Origin: Cerasicoccus maritimus
GTDB lineage: Bacteria > Verrucomicrobiota > Verrucomicrobiia > Opitutales > Cerasicoccaceae
Assembly: GCA_031296935.1 (NCBI GenBank)
Contig: JAVDPD010000002.1
Location: 209,501-273,500, forward strand
Reading direction: 5' to 3'
DNA: 64,000 nucleotides
Below, piece by piece: positions 48,797-57,225 of the stretch; position 1 is the first letter of the stretch, and each line of letters starts with the position of its first letter. The notes beneath the pieces are model-generated. The model did not search any database, had not been told where the DNA came from, and saw only the letters and a list, made by a program, of their open reading frames with translations. The position numbers and the translations under genes are program-made.

Positions 48797-50524
48797 ATGC
48801 ATACCGTCGATTATTTCGTGCTGACCGTTTACCTGCTGGGGATCTTCCTCGTGGGCCTGTTTTTGTCGACCAAGAACAAGAGCTCTGAGGATATGTTTGC
48901 CGCCGGTGGTGAGTCCCCGTGGTGGACCTCGGGACTGAGCTCGTTCATGACGATGTTTTCCGCAGGCACCTTTGTGGTGTGGGGCGGCATTGCCTACCAG
49001 CACGGCCTGGTCGCGGTGGTGATCAACTTGTGCTATGGTGCCGCGGCGTTGCTCGTGGGCTACTTCGTGGCGGGGCATTGGAAGCGCATGGGCGTTAAGA
49101 CGCCGGCCGAGTTTATTGAGCTGCGTTTCGGCGTGAGCGCGGTGCAGTTTTATACGTGGGCGATGATGGTCTTCCGCATTGTGGGCGTGGCGGTATCGCT
49201 TTACTCGCTGTCCATCGTGCTCGTGGCGATGATGCCGCTGGCCGAAGGCAATCCGCTGCGCGACCCGGAAACGGGCAACCTCTCGCTGATGTGGGCCATC
49301 GTGATCTTTGGCGGCATTGTGGTGATCTACACTATGGCCGGCGGCCTTTGGGCGGTGCTGATGACCGACGTCTTGCAGTTCATTGTGCTGAACCTTGCGG
49401 TGATTTTCATCGTGCCACTGGCCTTCGGAACGGTGGGCGGCATTGGTGGCTTCATCGACAAAGCGCCCGAGGGCTTCTTCGCGCTGACGAGTGATAAATA
49501 CACCGTCTTCTTCCTCGTCGGCTGGGTGCTGATCCACTTTTTCATGATCGGCGCGGAGTGGGCTTTTGCCCAACGCTTCATCTGCGTTTCCAGCGAGCAA
49601 GACGCGAAGAAAAGCTGCTACCTGTTTGGTGGCCTTTATCTTTTTAGCCCGATGCTGTGGCTCCTCCCGCCGATGATCTACCGGACCATCAACCCGGACG
49701 CCGACCCACAGGAAGCCTACATCCTGGCCTGCCGCGCAGTGCTGCCCGCGGGCATGGTTGGCCTGATGGTGGCCGCGATGTTTTCGGCGACCGCCAGCAT
49801 GGTCAGCTCGCAGCTCAATGTCTTTGCGGGCGTGCTGACGGAGGAAATTTATGGTCGCTTGTTTAAGCCGAACGCCACGGAAAAACACTTGGTCAACGTC
49901 GGGCGCGGCTTCACGATTTTACTCGGCGCGATCCTGATCGGCGTGTCGCTGCTGATCCCGTATTTGGGTGGCGCGGAAAAGGTGGTCGTTGCGATCACGA
50001 GCCTGATGGTTGGCCCGCTACTGGCGCCGACGATCTGGGGTCTCTTCAGCAAGCGAGTCAGCATCAGTGCGATTTGGACCACTGTCGCGATCAGCTTTGT
50101 CATCGGCCTCATCTTCAAACTGGGCTTGGGCAAAGACGGTTTCCTCGTGATGGACTCGACGGCTGGTCTGGCCGACTGGGCGCAAGCCAACGGCACGACG
50201 GTGGACTTGATCATCGGTGTGGTGATCCCGGTGGCGATCCTCACTGTGATGCACCTTATGCGCGGCACGACGGCCGCCGGATGGATGCGCGTCGAAGCGC
50301 AAGTGAGCGACGTGATGGCCGCCGGTAAAAAGACCGAAGCCAGCACGATGCCAGCGATCATCGTGGGCGGCTGCCTGTTGGTTTGCGCGCTCCTGATGTT
50401 TGGCCTGATCCCTTTTAACGATTCCGGGCACGGCATCCTCGCGGTCTTTGGGGCGGTGCTGGTGCTGATCTCCGGCACGATTTTTCTCTTTATTAAGACT
50501 CACAAGAAACAGCGAATTTCATGA
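48797..50524 (+). CDS. Sodium:solute symporter (SSS family)
   Basis: A 575-residue inner-membrane transporter with about thirteen hydrophobic helices. MHTVDYFVLTVYLLGIFLVGLF forms the first helix, which supports the ATG at 48797; an upstream GTG at 48731 adds a non-hydrophobic stretch. SSS blocks seen: STKNKSSEDMFAAGGESPWW, ALIEFRFG-like ELRFGVSAVQFYTW, and GLMVAAMFSATASMVSSQLNVFAGVLTEEIY (about 320-350) near the sodium site. It probably imports a sugar or sugar acid with sodium. Its stop overlaps the start of the FAD-oxidoreductase gene (ATGA), and an operator candidate lies at 48644, so the pair is one regulated transcript. Confidence 0.92.
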   Translation: MHTVDYFVLTVYLLGIFLVGLFLSTKNKSSEDMFAAGGESPWWTSGLSSFMTMFSAGTFVVWGGIAYQHGLVAVVINLCYGAAALLVGYFVAGHWKRMGVKTPAEFIELRFGVSAVQFYTWAMMVFRIVGVAVSLYSLSIVLVAMMPLAEGNPLRDPETGNLSLMWAIVIFGGIVVIYTMAGGLWAVLMTDVLQFIVLNLAVIFIVPLAFGTVGGIGGFIDKAPEGFFALTSDKYTVFFLVGWVLIHFFMIGAEWAFAQRFICVSSEQDAKKSCYLFGGLYLFSPMLWLLPPMIYRTINPDADPQEAYILACRAVLPAGMVGLMVAAMFSATASMVSSQLNVFAGVLTEEIYGRLFKPNATEKHLVNVGRGFTILLGAILIGVSLLIPYLGGAEKVVVAITSLMVGPLLAPTIWGLFSKRVSISAIWTTVAISFVIGLIFKLGLGKDGFLVMDSTAGLADWAQANGTTVDLIIGVVIPVAILTVMHLMRGTTAAGWMRVEAQVSDVMAAGKKTEASTMPAIIVGGCLLVCALLMFGLIPFNDSGHGILAVFGAVLVLISGTIFLFIKTHKKQRIS

Positions 50525-52833
50525 CGATTTCCGAACCAGCGCTTTCGCGTGCCTTGAAGAAAATAGACCTCGAAGTCGACCTCGCCATCGTGGGCGGCGG
50601 CTTGGCGGGTGTGTGCGCCGCGATCACCGCTGCGCGCGAAGGCGTGAAGGTGGCGCTGGTGCAGGATCGTCCGGTGTTGGGCGGCAATGCTTCGTCGGAA
50701 GTGCGCTTGTGGGCGCTGGGCGCCACGTCTCACCAAGGCAACAACAACCGCTGGTCGCGCGAGGGTGGGGTGATCGATGAGATCTGCGTGGAGAACCTTT
50801 GGCGCAACCGCGAGGGCAACCCGATTTACTTCGATGCGCTGCTCCTCGAAAAAGTGCGCTTGGAGCCGAACATCACCTTGCTGCTGAACACCGTGATGGT
50901 GGGCCTGGAGAAAAATGGCGCGTCGCGCATCAAGCTGTTGCACGCATTTTGCAGCCAGAACAGCACGATGTATGATATCAGTGCGCCGCTGTTTTGCGAC
51001 GCTTCCGGTGATGGCATAATGGGCTACCTGGCGGGCGCGGCTTACCGCGTGGGCGCCGAAGCCGCCGAGGAATTCAACGAACCCTTTGCTCCCGATGAAG
51101 CCTACGGCGAGCTGCTCGGCCACACGATTTACTTCTACGCCAAGGAGACCGGCGAGCCGGTTAAATACGTGGCGCCGGACTTTGCCCTGAAGGACATCAA
51201 CGCGATTCCGCGGCATGATCAGATCGAGGTGAAGCAGTACGGCTGCTCTCTTTGGTGGCTGGAATACGGCGGCCGCATGGACACGATTCACGACACCGAA
51301 GAGATCAAGTGGGAGCTCTGGAAAGTGGCCTACGGCGTGTGGGATTACATTAAAAACTCCGGCAAATTTCCCGAAGCGGAAAACCAAACGTTGGAATGGA
51401 TCGGCACGATCCCCGGCAAGCGCGAAAGCCGCCGTTTTGAGGGCGACACCATGATGAGCCAGTCGGACATCATCGAGCAAAAGCGCTTCGACGACGCGGT
51501 GTCCTTCGGCGGTTGGGCAGTGGATTTGCACCCCGCGGACGGTGTTTATAGTGAGCGCTCGGGCTGCACGCAGTTCCACAGCAAGGGCGTTTACCAGATC
51601 TCGTATCGTGCGATGTATAGCCGCAACATCGACAACCTGTTTACGGCCGGTCGCCTGATCTCTGCCTCGCACATTGCCTTTGGTTCGACCCGCGTGATGA
51701 TGACCTGCGCGCACAACGCGCAAGCCGTCGGCATGGCTGCCGCACTCTGCCGTGAAAACAACCTGGAGCCCCGCGACTTGGTTGAGCCCAGCCGCATGTG
51801 TGCGCTGCAGCGTCGCCTGCGCCGCAAGGGGCAGTTTATTCCGCATCTAACGCTGCCGGAAGACGCGGAAGACCTCGTTCGCATGGCACGCTTGTCGGCC
51901 TCAAGTGAATCCAGAATCGCGGGCTTCCCGGACGATGGCGGCTATGCGTCGCTGGATTGTTCGCGTGCGTTATTGTTGCCTGTCCAAGCCGGGTCCATGC
52001 CGGAGCTGACGTTTACTTTTAACGCGCCTAAAGATACCGAGCTGACCTTCGAACTGCGCCGCTCGGTGCGCGCTGGCAACTTCACGCCCGACGAAACATT
52101 GGAGTCGGTCACGCTTCCGCTCGCCAAAGGCGAGGGCGTTCCGGTGACGGTTAAATTTCAGGCAACGCTGCCGCAGAATGAATACATTTTTGTCTGCATC
52201 AACCAATGCCCGGGCGTAACGATTGCGCAGTCGAAAGCGCATCACACCGGCGTCATGGCGCTCGTGCACAGCGCCAATAAAAAGGTGGCCAAGAGCGCGG
52301 TGCAGATGCCCGACGAGGGCAGTGGCTTTGACAGCTTTGAGTTCTGGTTGCCGGAAAGACGTCCGCTGGGCAAGCTGCCCGCCGTGGTAATGAATCCGCC
52401 CTTGCCGGGCTTTGGCGTGGACCAGTTGGCCAGCGATTACGAGCGCCCTTTCGTGCAGAGCAATGCCTGGGTGGCGGATGTCAACGACGCCCAGCCGACG
52501 CTGCAAGTGCAGTGGGAAGAGCCGCAGCAAATTGCCGAGCTCGTCTTGTATTTCGACGTCGATTACGACCACGCGATGGAGTCCGTGCAGTGGCATCATC
52601 CGGAGAATGCGATGCCGTTTTGTGTGAAGCATTTTCGCCTGCTCGATGATGCAGGTAACTGCCTCGCCGAGAGCACAGGGAACTACAACGGCCGCGTAAA
52701 AATTTCCCTGGAGTCACCGGTCAATACCCGTGCTTTGAAGCTCGAGTTACTGGACACACATGGCGCGCCAGCGGCGCTGTTTTCTATCCAAGCCTTCGGC
52801 GCAGCCAAGATCAGGAATGCGTCGATCGCGTAA
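50521..52833 (+). CDS. FAD-dependent oxidoreductase with C-terminal discoidin-like domain
   Basis: A 770-residue cytoplasmic-looking protein (no signal peptide). The FAD-binding motif IVGGGLAGVCAAITAAREG (about 24-42) is followed by LGGNASSEVRLWALGA, typical of the FAD-dependent oxidoreductase family PF12831. Further blocks include RRFEGDTMMSQSD and NLFTAGRLISASHIAFGSTRVMMTCAHNAQAVGMAA, which binds the flavin. The last 130 residues form a beta-sandwich resembling a discoidin domain. In Verrucomicrobiota and Planctomycetes these proteins are common near carbohydrate genes; the likely task is oxidation of a sugar or derivative brought in by the symporter, with which it is translationally coupled. 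Confidence 0.9.
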   Translation: MTISEPALSRALKKIDLEVDLAIVGGGLAGVCAAITAAREGVKVALVQDRPVLGGNASSEVRLWALGATSHQGNNNRWSREGGVIDEICVENLWRNREGNPIYFDALLLEKVRLEPNITLLLNTVMVGLEKNGASRIKLLHAFCSQNSTMYDISAPLFCDASGDGIMGYLAGAAYRVGAEAAEEFNEPFAPDEAYGELLGHTIYFYAKETGEPVKYVAPDFALKDINAIPRHDQIEVKQYGCSLWWLEYGGRMDTIHDTEEIKWELWKVAYGVWDYIKNSGKFPEAENQTLEWIGTIPGKRESRRFEGDTMMSQSDIIEQKRFDDAVSFGGWAVDLHPADGVYSERSGCTQFHSKGVYQISYRAMYSRNIDNLFTAGRLISASHIAFGSTRVMMTCAHNAQAVGMAAALCRENNLEPRDLVEPSRMCALQRRLRRKGQFIPHLTLPEDAEDLVRMARLSASSESRIAGFPDDGGYASLDCSRALLLPVQAGSMPELTFTFNAPKDTELTFELRRSVRAGNFTPDETLESVTLPLAKGEGVPVTVKFQATLPQNEYIFVCINQCPGVTIAQSKAHHTGVMALVHSANKKVAKSAVQMPDEGSGFDSFEFWLPERRPLGKLPAVVMNPPLPGFGVDQLASDYERPFVQSNAWVADVNDAQPTLQVQWEEPQQIAELVLYFDVDYDHAMESVQWHHPENAMPFCVKHFRLLDDAGNCLAESTGNYNGRVKISLESPVNTRALKLELLDTHGAPAALFSIQAFGAAKIRNASIA

Positions 52834-52845
52834 GGTACGACTTTA

Positions 52846-52911
52846 ATTTAGGTCGCTGGAGTTTATATATATTGGGGGGCTAGTGTTGACTAGCACTCCG
52901 GCGACCTAAAT
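52846..52911. terminator. Large inverted repeat at convergent gene ends, candidate bidirectional terminator
   Basis: 17-bp arms ATTTAGGTCGCTGGAGT and ACTCCGGCGACCTAAAT (one mismatch) enclose 32 bases, which contain a nested palindrome GCTAGT-GTTG-ACTAGC. The right arm and the nested hairpin lie inside the last codons of the LacI gene, whose stop (52880-52882) is in the loop region. T-tracts are short on both sides. Confidence 0.6.
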
Positions 52912-53941
52912 CATTTTTGCCAACATGCAGAGAGTTGCCTTCTATCCACGTGCCAGCCGTGAGCATGAGTACCGGTTCCTCCGGTTCACCTAACTCATGC
53001 GTAAAGCGCGCGCGGACCAAGAGGTCGATTGCGCACTTGGCGATGCGGGATGAGTTTTGGTAGATGCCGGAGATGTGGCCGCGTTGATTGCGCACCGCGA
53101 GTGACATAAAGCCGCATTCCTGGTGCTCGCGTGGAATAAACTGATGCCAGGGATCACAGTCGGCAATGATTACATCCGGATTCTGTTTTTTCAGCCAATC
53201 GTCAAGTCCGTCGCCACTCGGTTTGGCGGCGTGCCAGATCCGTTTCGCTGCGTGTCCCCAAGCCAAAAATGCGGCGGTGTAGGCGCGCAGCATACGCAAC
53301 TCTACATCACTGCGGACGAGGAGGCATGGCTTTTTATAACCACGCTCATGCAAGATCTCAAGGGCCATCACCATGGCGGCATAGTGGCTGGCTTGTGCGC
53401 GGTGAAACTGTGGTTCACGCAATGAGCTACCGATGATCACACTGCTGAGTTTTTCCCACTCTAATTCGGGCGCGCCGATCTTGACTGAAACGGGAGGCGT
53501 TAGGACGACGCCTTGAATGTTGCGCGCCTGCAGAATGCGCATGATCACGCGCGGCGTCATCTCTTCGGACAGAACGAAGTGATCCATCTTCCGCCCATGC
53601 AGTTTGGCACCTTCATTGAGGCCCTGGTAAATGTCGGACTCAAAGCCTTGCCCGGAGTCGACGAACTTCCAGCGCTCTGGCCACCAAATCGCGGCAAATG
53701 TTTCCTGGTAGTTGATGGGGCGTCGGCTGGCAAAACTGGTCATCAATTCGCTGACCATCGTATCGGGCACGTAGCCGAGTTCGCGCGCTTTTTCCAGGAT
53801 GCGCTCACGCACTTCGGGCTTAATCGAAGACTCCGGCTTGAAGGCGCGGGAAACGGTCATCCGCGAGACTCCGACTGCTTCCGCGATCTGACGGAGCGAG
53901 ACTGCTTTTTTCGGGGCGGACTCTTGGGAAGTGCTCGACAT
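52880..53941 (-). CDS. LacI-family transcriptional regulator
   Basis: A 353-residue regulator. After a Ser/Lys-rich leader, the helix-turn-helix AVSLRQIAEAVGVSRMTVSRAFK (about 15-36) and hinge (EKARELGYVPDTMVSELM) are followed by a periplasmic-binding-protein-like sensor domain. The ATG at 53941 (MSSTSQ...) is preferred: a GTG at 53965 would fall inside the operator candidate at 53951-53964. It lies between the convergent symporter/oxidoreductase genes and the divergent glycosidase gene, and is the natural regulator of both. Its 3' end is embedded in a large inverted repeat. Confidence 0.92.
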   Translation of the reverse strand: MSSTSQESAPKKAVSLRQIAEAVGVSRMTVSRAFKPESSIKPEVRERILEKARELGYVPDTMVSELMTSFASRRPINYQETFAAIWWPERWKFVDSGQGFESDIYQGLNEGAKLHGRKMDHFVLSEEMTPRVIMRILQARNIQGVVLTPPVSVKIGAPELEWEKLSSVIIGSSLREPQFHRAQASHYAAMVMALEILHERGYKKPCLLVRSDVELRMLRAYTAAFLAWGHAAKRIWHAAKPSGDGLDDWLKKQNPDVIIADCDPWHQFIPREHQECGFMSLAVRNQRGHISGIYQNSSRIAKCAIDLLVRARFTHELGEPEEPVLMLTAGTWIEGNSLHVGKNDLGRRSASQH

Positions 53942-53950
53942 GATACAAGC

Positions 53951-53964
53951 CTGTGACAGTAACA
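53951..53964. promoter_or_regulatory. LacI-type operator candidate between the LacI and glycosidase genes
   Basis: CTGTGACAGTAACA, identical to 48644-48657. It lies 10 to 23 bases before the LacI start codon (minus strand) and about 136 bases before the ATG of the glycosidase gene (plus strand), fitting autoregulation and co-control of both. Confidence 0.6.
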
Positions 53965-54013
53965 CCTCGGCGGCAATTCTATTTTGAAGTCGAAGTCAGT
54001 TTCATGTTTTATG

Positions 54014-54034
54014 AACGCTTCTGAGCTAAGCGTT
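54014..54034. promoter_or_regulatory. Second palindrome in the LacI-glycosidase intergenic region
   Basis: AACGCTT-CTGAGCT-AAGCGTT, perfect 7-bp arms. It lies between the operator at 53951 and the glycosidase gene. A different regulator or a second operator is possible; no other copy was noticed. Confidence 0.35.
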
Positions 54035-54099
54035 TGCCACTATTTAGTCGCTGTTAAAGGCAGGCTAAGATTGTGATCTCGCTGCGAGTAAGCGCCCTA

Positions 54100-56466
54100 A
54101 TGTTTATATTTTCTAAGTTCTTATCTATCCGCCCGAAAAATCCTCACACCCGCAACAGAATGATGCTGCTTGGGTTAGCGTATGGTTGGTTTCTGGGCGC
54201 CGGTTTGGTCAGCGCGGCGAGACCAGAGAATTTGGCGTTAAGCGCTACGGTGCGCGCGAGCTCAGTTCATCAGGATAATGTTGCCGCGCATGCAATCGAC
54301 GGTAAGACAGCGGACGATTCACGCTGGGTCAGTGCATTGGATACCGGGTCTGCGGAATGGCTGGAACTGACCTTTGAACAGCCGGTACACTTGGGCGGCA
54401 TTCACTTGTATAGCGGGTATCAAAACCGCGATGCGATCCCGGCCTTCGCAGTGCAATATTGGGAAGGCAGCGAGTGGGTGAGCATTCCATCGGCCGCAGT
54501 CTCGGGCAATACGTCGACTGCGCTGCGTGTGCCATTTGATGCCGCGGTCGAGGTGACCACCGATAAGCTGCGGCTCTACATCGAGGAGGTGTCAAACCAT
54601 GCGGCGCGGGTGAAGGAAATCAAAGTTTGGGCTTACAGTGCCACTGGCATTCCGCAGCTCGAAAACGCACCTCCATCGTGCGATGCGGACATCCCGAAAA
54701 TCTATTTGAATCAAAGCGGTTTTAATCGCGGACAACCCAAGCGCTTCACGGCGCCGCTGGCTGAGAAGGGCACTTTATTTTGGATTACTGAAAGCGGCCA
54801 GGATGCCGTACTTTATGAAGGCACCTTGCAGGACCGCTGGGGTGACTTCAGTGACTTCGAACCAGCGGGCAATGCCGAATACGTCGTGCATGTTGGCTCC
54901 GAAGTATCCGTGCCGTTTCGCATTGGCAACTGGTGGCTGGAGCGCGTGAGTTATCAGGGTATGATCGACTTCATGGTCGATAGTCGGCACTACGTGGGCA
55001 ACCACCGCGGGGTGTGCATCGGATCTTTCGGTTGGCGCGATGACCATCATTTTGGCTACGAGTTAAACTCGCTGGTGCCGATGTTGTTGTCCAACCCAGA
55101 CGCTTACTTGCGCATGCCGAAGCAGGTGACTTACGAGGCCCCGAAAGACAACCGTTGGGGCGCGCTTTTGCCTTATGATCCCGAAGCACCGGACTTGGTG
55201 AAGCTCATTCATTGGGGCGCCGATGTGATCGTGACTCAGCAGCTCAAGCACATGATGTTGAAAGAGCAGCTCGCCTATTTTTTGTATGCGTGGCCGGTGC
55301 TTGAGCAGTGGCTGCCACAGCAGAATTACGACGTCGTGAAAGCCTATGCATTGAGCACGTGGACCGATGAAGATATCACGCGCACCTATCGCTACGACGA
55401 GACTCAGGAGAACCACAATTTGCTCGAAGTGAAAGAGCAGATCGGGACGACCAAAGGCGCCAATCCGCCCGGCCACAGCATCCTGCCCAACCTGCTTATG
55501 TATGCCGTTGCTTTGCGTGATGGTGACGCCGATGCCGAGCGCTTTTTTGATGTCGCCTATGCGCAAACGCAGTGGGTGATCGATGCGGTGGATTGGCATG
55601 ATCCGCTGACGACCAAAGGCCAACGCATGAGCGAGCACGTGACGATGCTTGGCCTGGCCGCAATGGCGCAATTTTATCCGGAGCGCGCACCGCGTGGCTT
55701 GCGCGCCAAGCTCAACCAGTGGGCGCGCATCATGATCGAGCGCTCCAACAATATGTGGGACTTCCGTCGCTTGTCCGACACCCAGTGGACGCCCACCGGT
55801 GAGCTGCATACGCATTGGAATGAGCCGGGCAACGTAATGGGCTTCCCCGCTTGTGTTCTCGCGGTAATGCCCTTTGTGGATTCGCCCACGGAGCGGGCGC
55901 GCTTGAACGAAATTGCCTGGGCGCATTTCGACAACGCTTTTGGCCGCAACCCGGCAGGCCGGCATTTTTCCTATGATGCTCCGCGTGAGATCGAGGGTGT
56001 GGAGCACGGTTGGTATTCCTACCACGAGGGCGGTATCGGGCAGTTGGCCGAAGCGCGATTCGTGTTCGATGGCTCGCCGAAAAACCAGCACTACCCGTAT
56101 CACCCCGAGGTCGGTGACGTGGGTTGGTCGGAAGGCTGGGTGACGTTTAACACCGCCTACAATTTAAGCCTGAGTTACTTGGCCTTATCGGAGTCGTCAA
56201 TTGAGGCCAGCTACGATGGCCAAGTGTTGACGGTTCGTTTGCAAGCACCGATCAACTTTGACTACGACCTCATCGAACGCGCGCAAGTGCGTGTGCTGAT
56301 GAGGGATGGTTCCGAGCAAATCATGACGGTGATTGAAGAGTCCGTGGACAGTCCGTTTCTGTCGGGGAAACTCGCACTTAAAGGTGAACCGCATTCGGTT
56401 GCCTACGGCTATGGCTACTTCGAAACGCGCTTTATACTGCCGCAGTCGGCCGCTGTTATAGATTAA
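54100..56466 (+). CDS. Discoidin-domain glycoside hydrolase, GH9-like
   Basis: A 788-residue exported enzyme. The basic start MFIFSKFLSIRPKNPHTRNR leads into the hydrophobic segment MMLLGLAYGWFLGAGLVSA of a signal peptide; a GTG at 54073 and an ATG at 54160 are alternatives. Next come a discoidin (F5/8 type C, CBM32-like) domain (LALSATVRASSVHQDN ... WLELTFEQPVHLGGIHLYSG), a CelD-type immunoglobulin-like domain (PKIYLNQSGFNRGQPKRFTAP), and an alpha/alpha-barrel catalytic part. The last has GRNPAGRHF and a C-terminal SEGWVTFNTAYNLSLSYLA that matches the GH9 catalytic Glu region, with an acidic pair in FGWRDDHH. GH9 assignment is by eye. It would act on a beta-linked glycan outside the cytoplasm and is probably under the neighbouring LacI regulator. 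Confidence 0.8.
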   Translation: MFIFSKFLSIRPKNPHTRNRMMLLGLAYGWFLGAGLVSAARPENLALSATVRASSVHQDNVAAHAIDGKTADDSRWVSALDTGSAEWLELTFEQPVHLGGIHLYSGYQNRDAIPAFAVQYWEGSEWVSIPSAAVSGNTSTALRVPFDAAVEVTTDKLRLYIEEVSNHAARVKEIKVWAYSATGIPQLENAPPSCDADIPKIYLNQSGFNRGQPKRFTAPLAEKGTLFWITESGQDAVLYEGTLQDRWGDFSDFEPAGNAEYVVHVGSEVSVPFRIGNWWLERVSYQGMIDFMVDSRHYVGNHRGVCIGSFGWRDDHHFGYELNSLVPMLLSNPDAYLRMPKQVTYEAPKDNRWGALLPYDPEAPDLVKLIHWGADVIVTQQLKHMMLKEQLAYFLYAWPVLEQWLPQQNYDVVKAYALSTWTDEDITRTYRYDETQENHNLLEVKEQIGTTKGANPPGHSILPNLLMYAVALRDGDADAERFFDVAYAQTQWVIDAVDWHDPLTTKGQRMSEHVTMLGLAAMAQFYPERAPRGLRAKLNQWARIMIERSNNMWDFRRLSDTQWTPTGELHTHWNEPGNVMGFPACVLAVMPFVDSPTERARLNEIAWAHFDNAFGRNPAGRHFSYDAPREIEGVEHGWYSYHEGGIGQLAEARFVFDGSPKNQHYPYHPEVGDVGWSEGWVTFNTAYNLSLSYLALSESSIEASYDGQVLTVRLQAPINFDYDLIERAQVRVLMRDGSEQIMTVIEESVDSPFLSGKLALKGEPHSVAYGYGYFETRFILPQSAAVID

Positions 56467-56481
56467 AAAAATCTCCCTTGG

Positions 56482-57225
56482 CTACTGTTGTGCGACGGGG
56501 GGCGCGGGCAGGAATTCTTTATACATCCGGATTTCAATCGGGTCGATTTCATCGCCGGTGTTAAAGATGAAGATGTTCACGCGGTTGTTCGCTTTGTGAG
56601 CCCAGAGCGAGCTGTAAGCAAGGCTCCATGCATCGTTTTCATTGCGCGCAAATTTCACATCAATCGTGGTGGTTTTTTGCAGCGGAAGTTTAATGATCTG
56701 GCTGCGTTGCGTGTCGATCTGAAACAGCTGTTCGTCAATCTTTCCAGAGATGTGGTAGTCGCTCAAATTGAAGATTTGATAACTGCCGCGTGGGAAATTA
56801 TTGCGATCTCTTTTAATGGGAAAAATTTGGTAACGTTCGTTAGCGCCTTGGCCACTTTGTTTAAAGATGAGGAGCAGCTCTTTGGTGCTTTCCGGGATGT
56901 TGACTTGAGCAATGGTTTTGCGGAGGGTTGCTCCCGTAGCCGGGTCGATAACTTCGCGGAAGAAGCGCATGTTCCGTGGCCCATGGTACATTTGTGGAAT
57001 TGAAAAGCCGCGCTTGTATATGCTGACGGACTCCACTTCGCCATCGGACTCGAACTTCAAATCCTTAATCACGGTGGCGTCCCAACTTAGCGTGGTGAAC
57101 TGGATGGAAACATTGGGCTCTTCTTGATTGATTGGCGCTGCGCCCAGAGGATTTAATACTGTCGCCAGGGTGCAAAGCGCCAGAGTAATACGTAAAAAAC
57201 GATGCATCTTAATGTGTAGTTTCAA
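56482..57225 (-). CDS. Hypothetical secreted protein cotranscribed with the giant prepilin-like gene
   Basis: A 247-residue protein with a signal peptide (MHRFLRITLALCTLATVLNPLGAAP; an ATG six codons in gives the tighter start). The mature part is beta-rich with IQFTTLSWDATVIKDLKFESDGEVESVSIYKRG at its beginning, many Lys and Arg, and the proline-rich end EFLPAPPVAQQ. No known domain. Its coding sequence begins the base after the stop codon of the upstream giant prepilin-like gene (57226), so the two are certainly one operon and the protein may be its dedicated partner. Confidence 0.72.
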   Translation of the reverse strand: MKLHIKMHRFLRITLALCTLATVLNPLGAAPINQEEPNVSIQFTTLSWDATVIKDLKFESDGEVESVSIYKRGFSIPQMYHGPRNMRFFREVIDPATGATLRKTIAQVNIPESTKELLLIFKQSGQGANERYQIFPIKRDRNNFPRGSYQIFNLSDYHISGKIDEQLFQIDTQRSQIIKLPLQKTTTIDVKFARNENDAWSLAYSSLWAHKANNRVNIFIFNTGDEIDPIEIRMYKEFLPAPPVAQQ

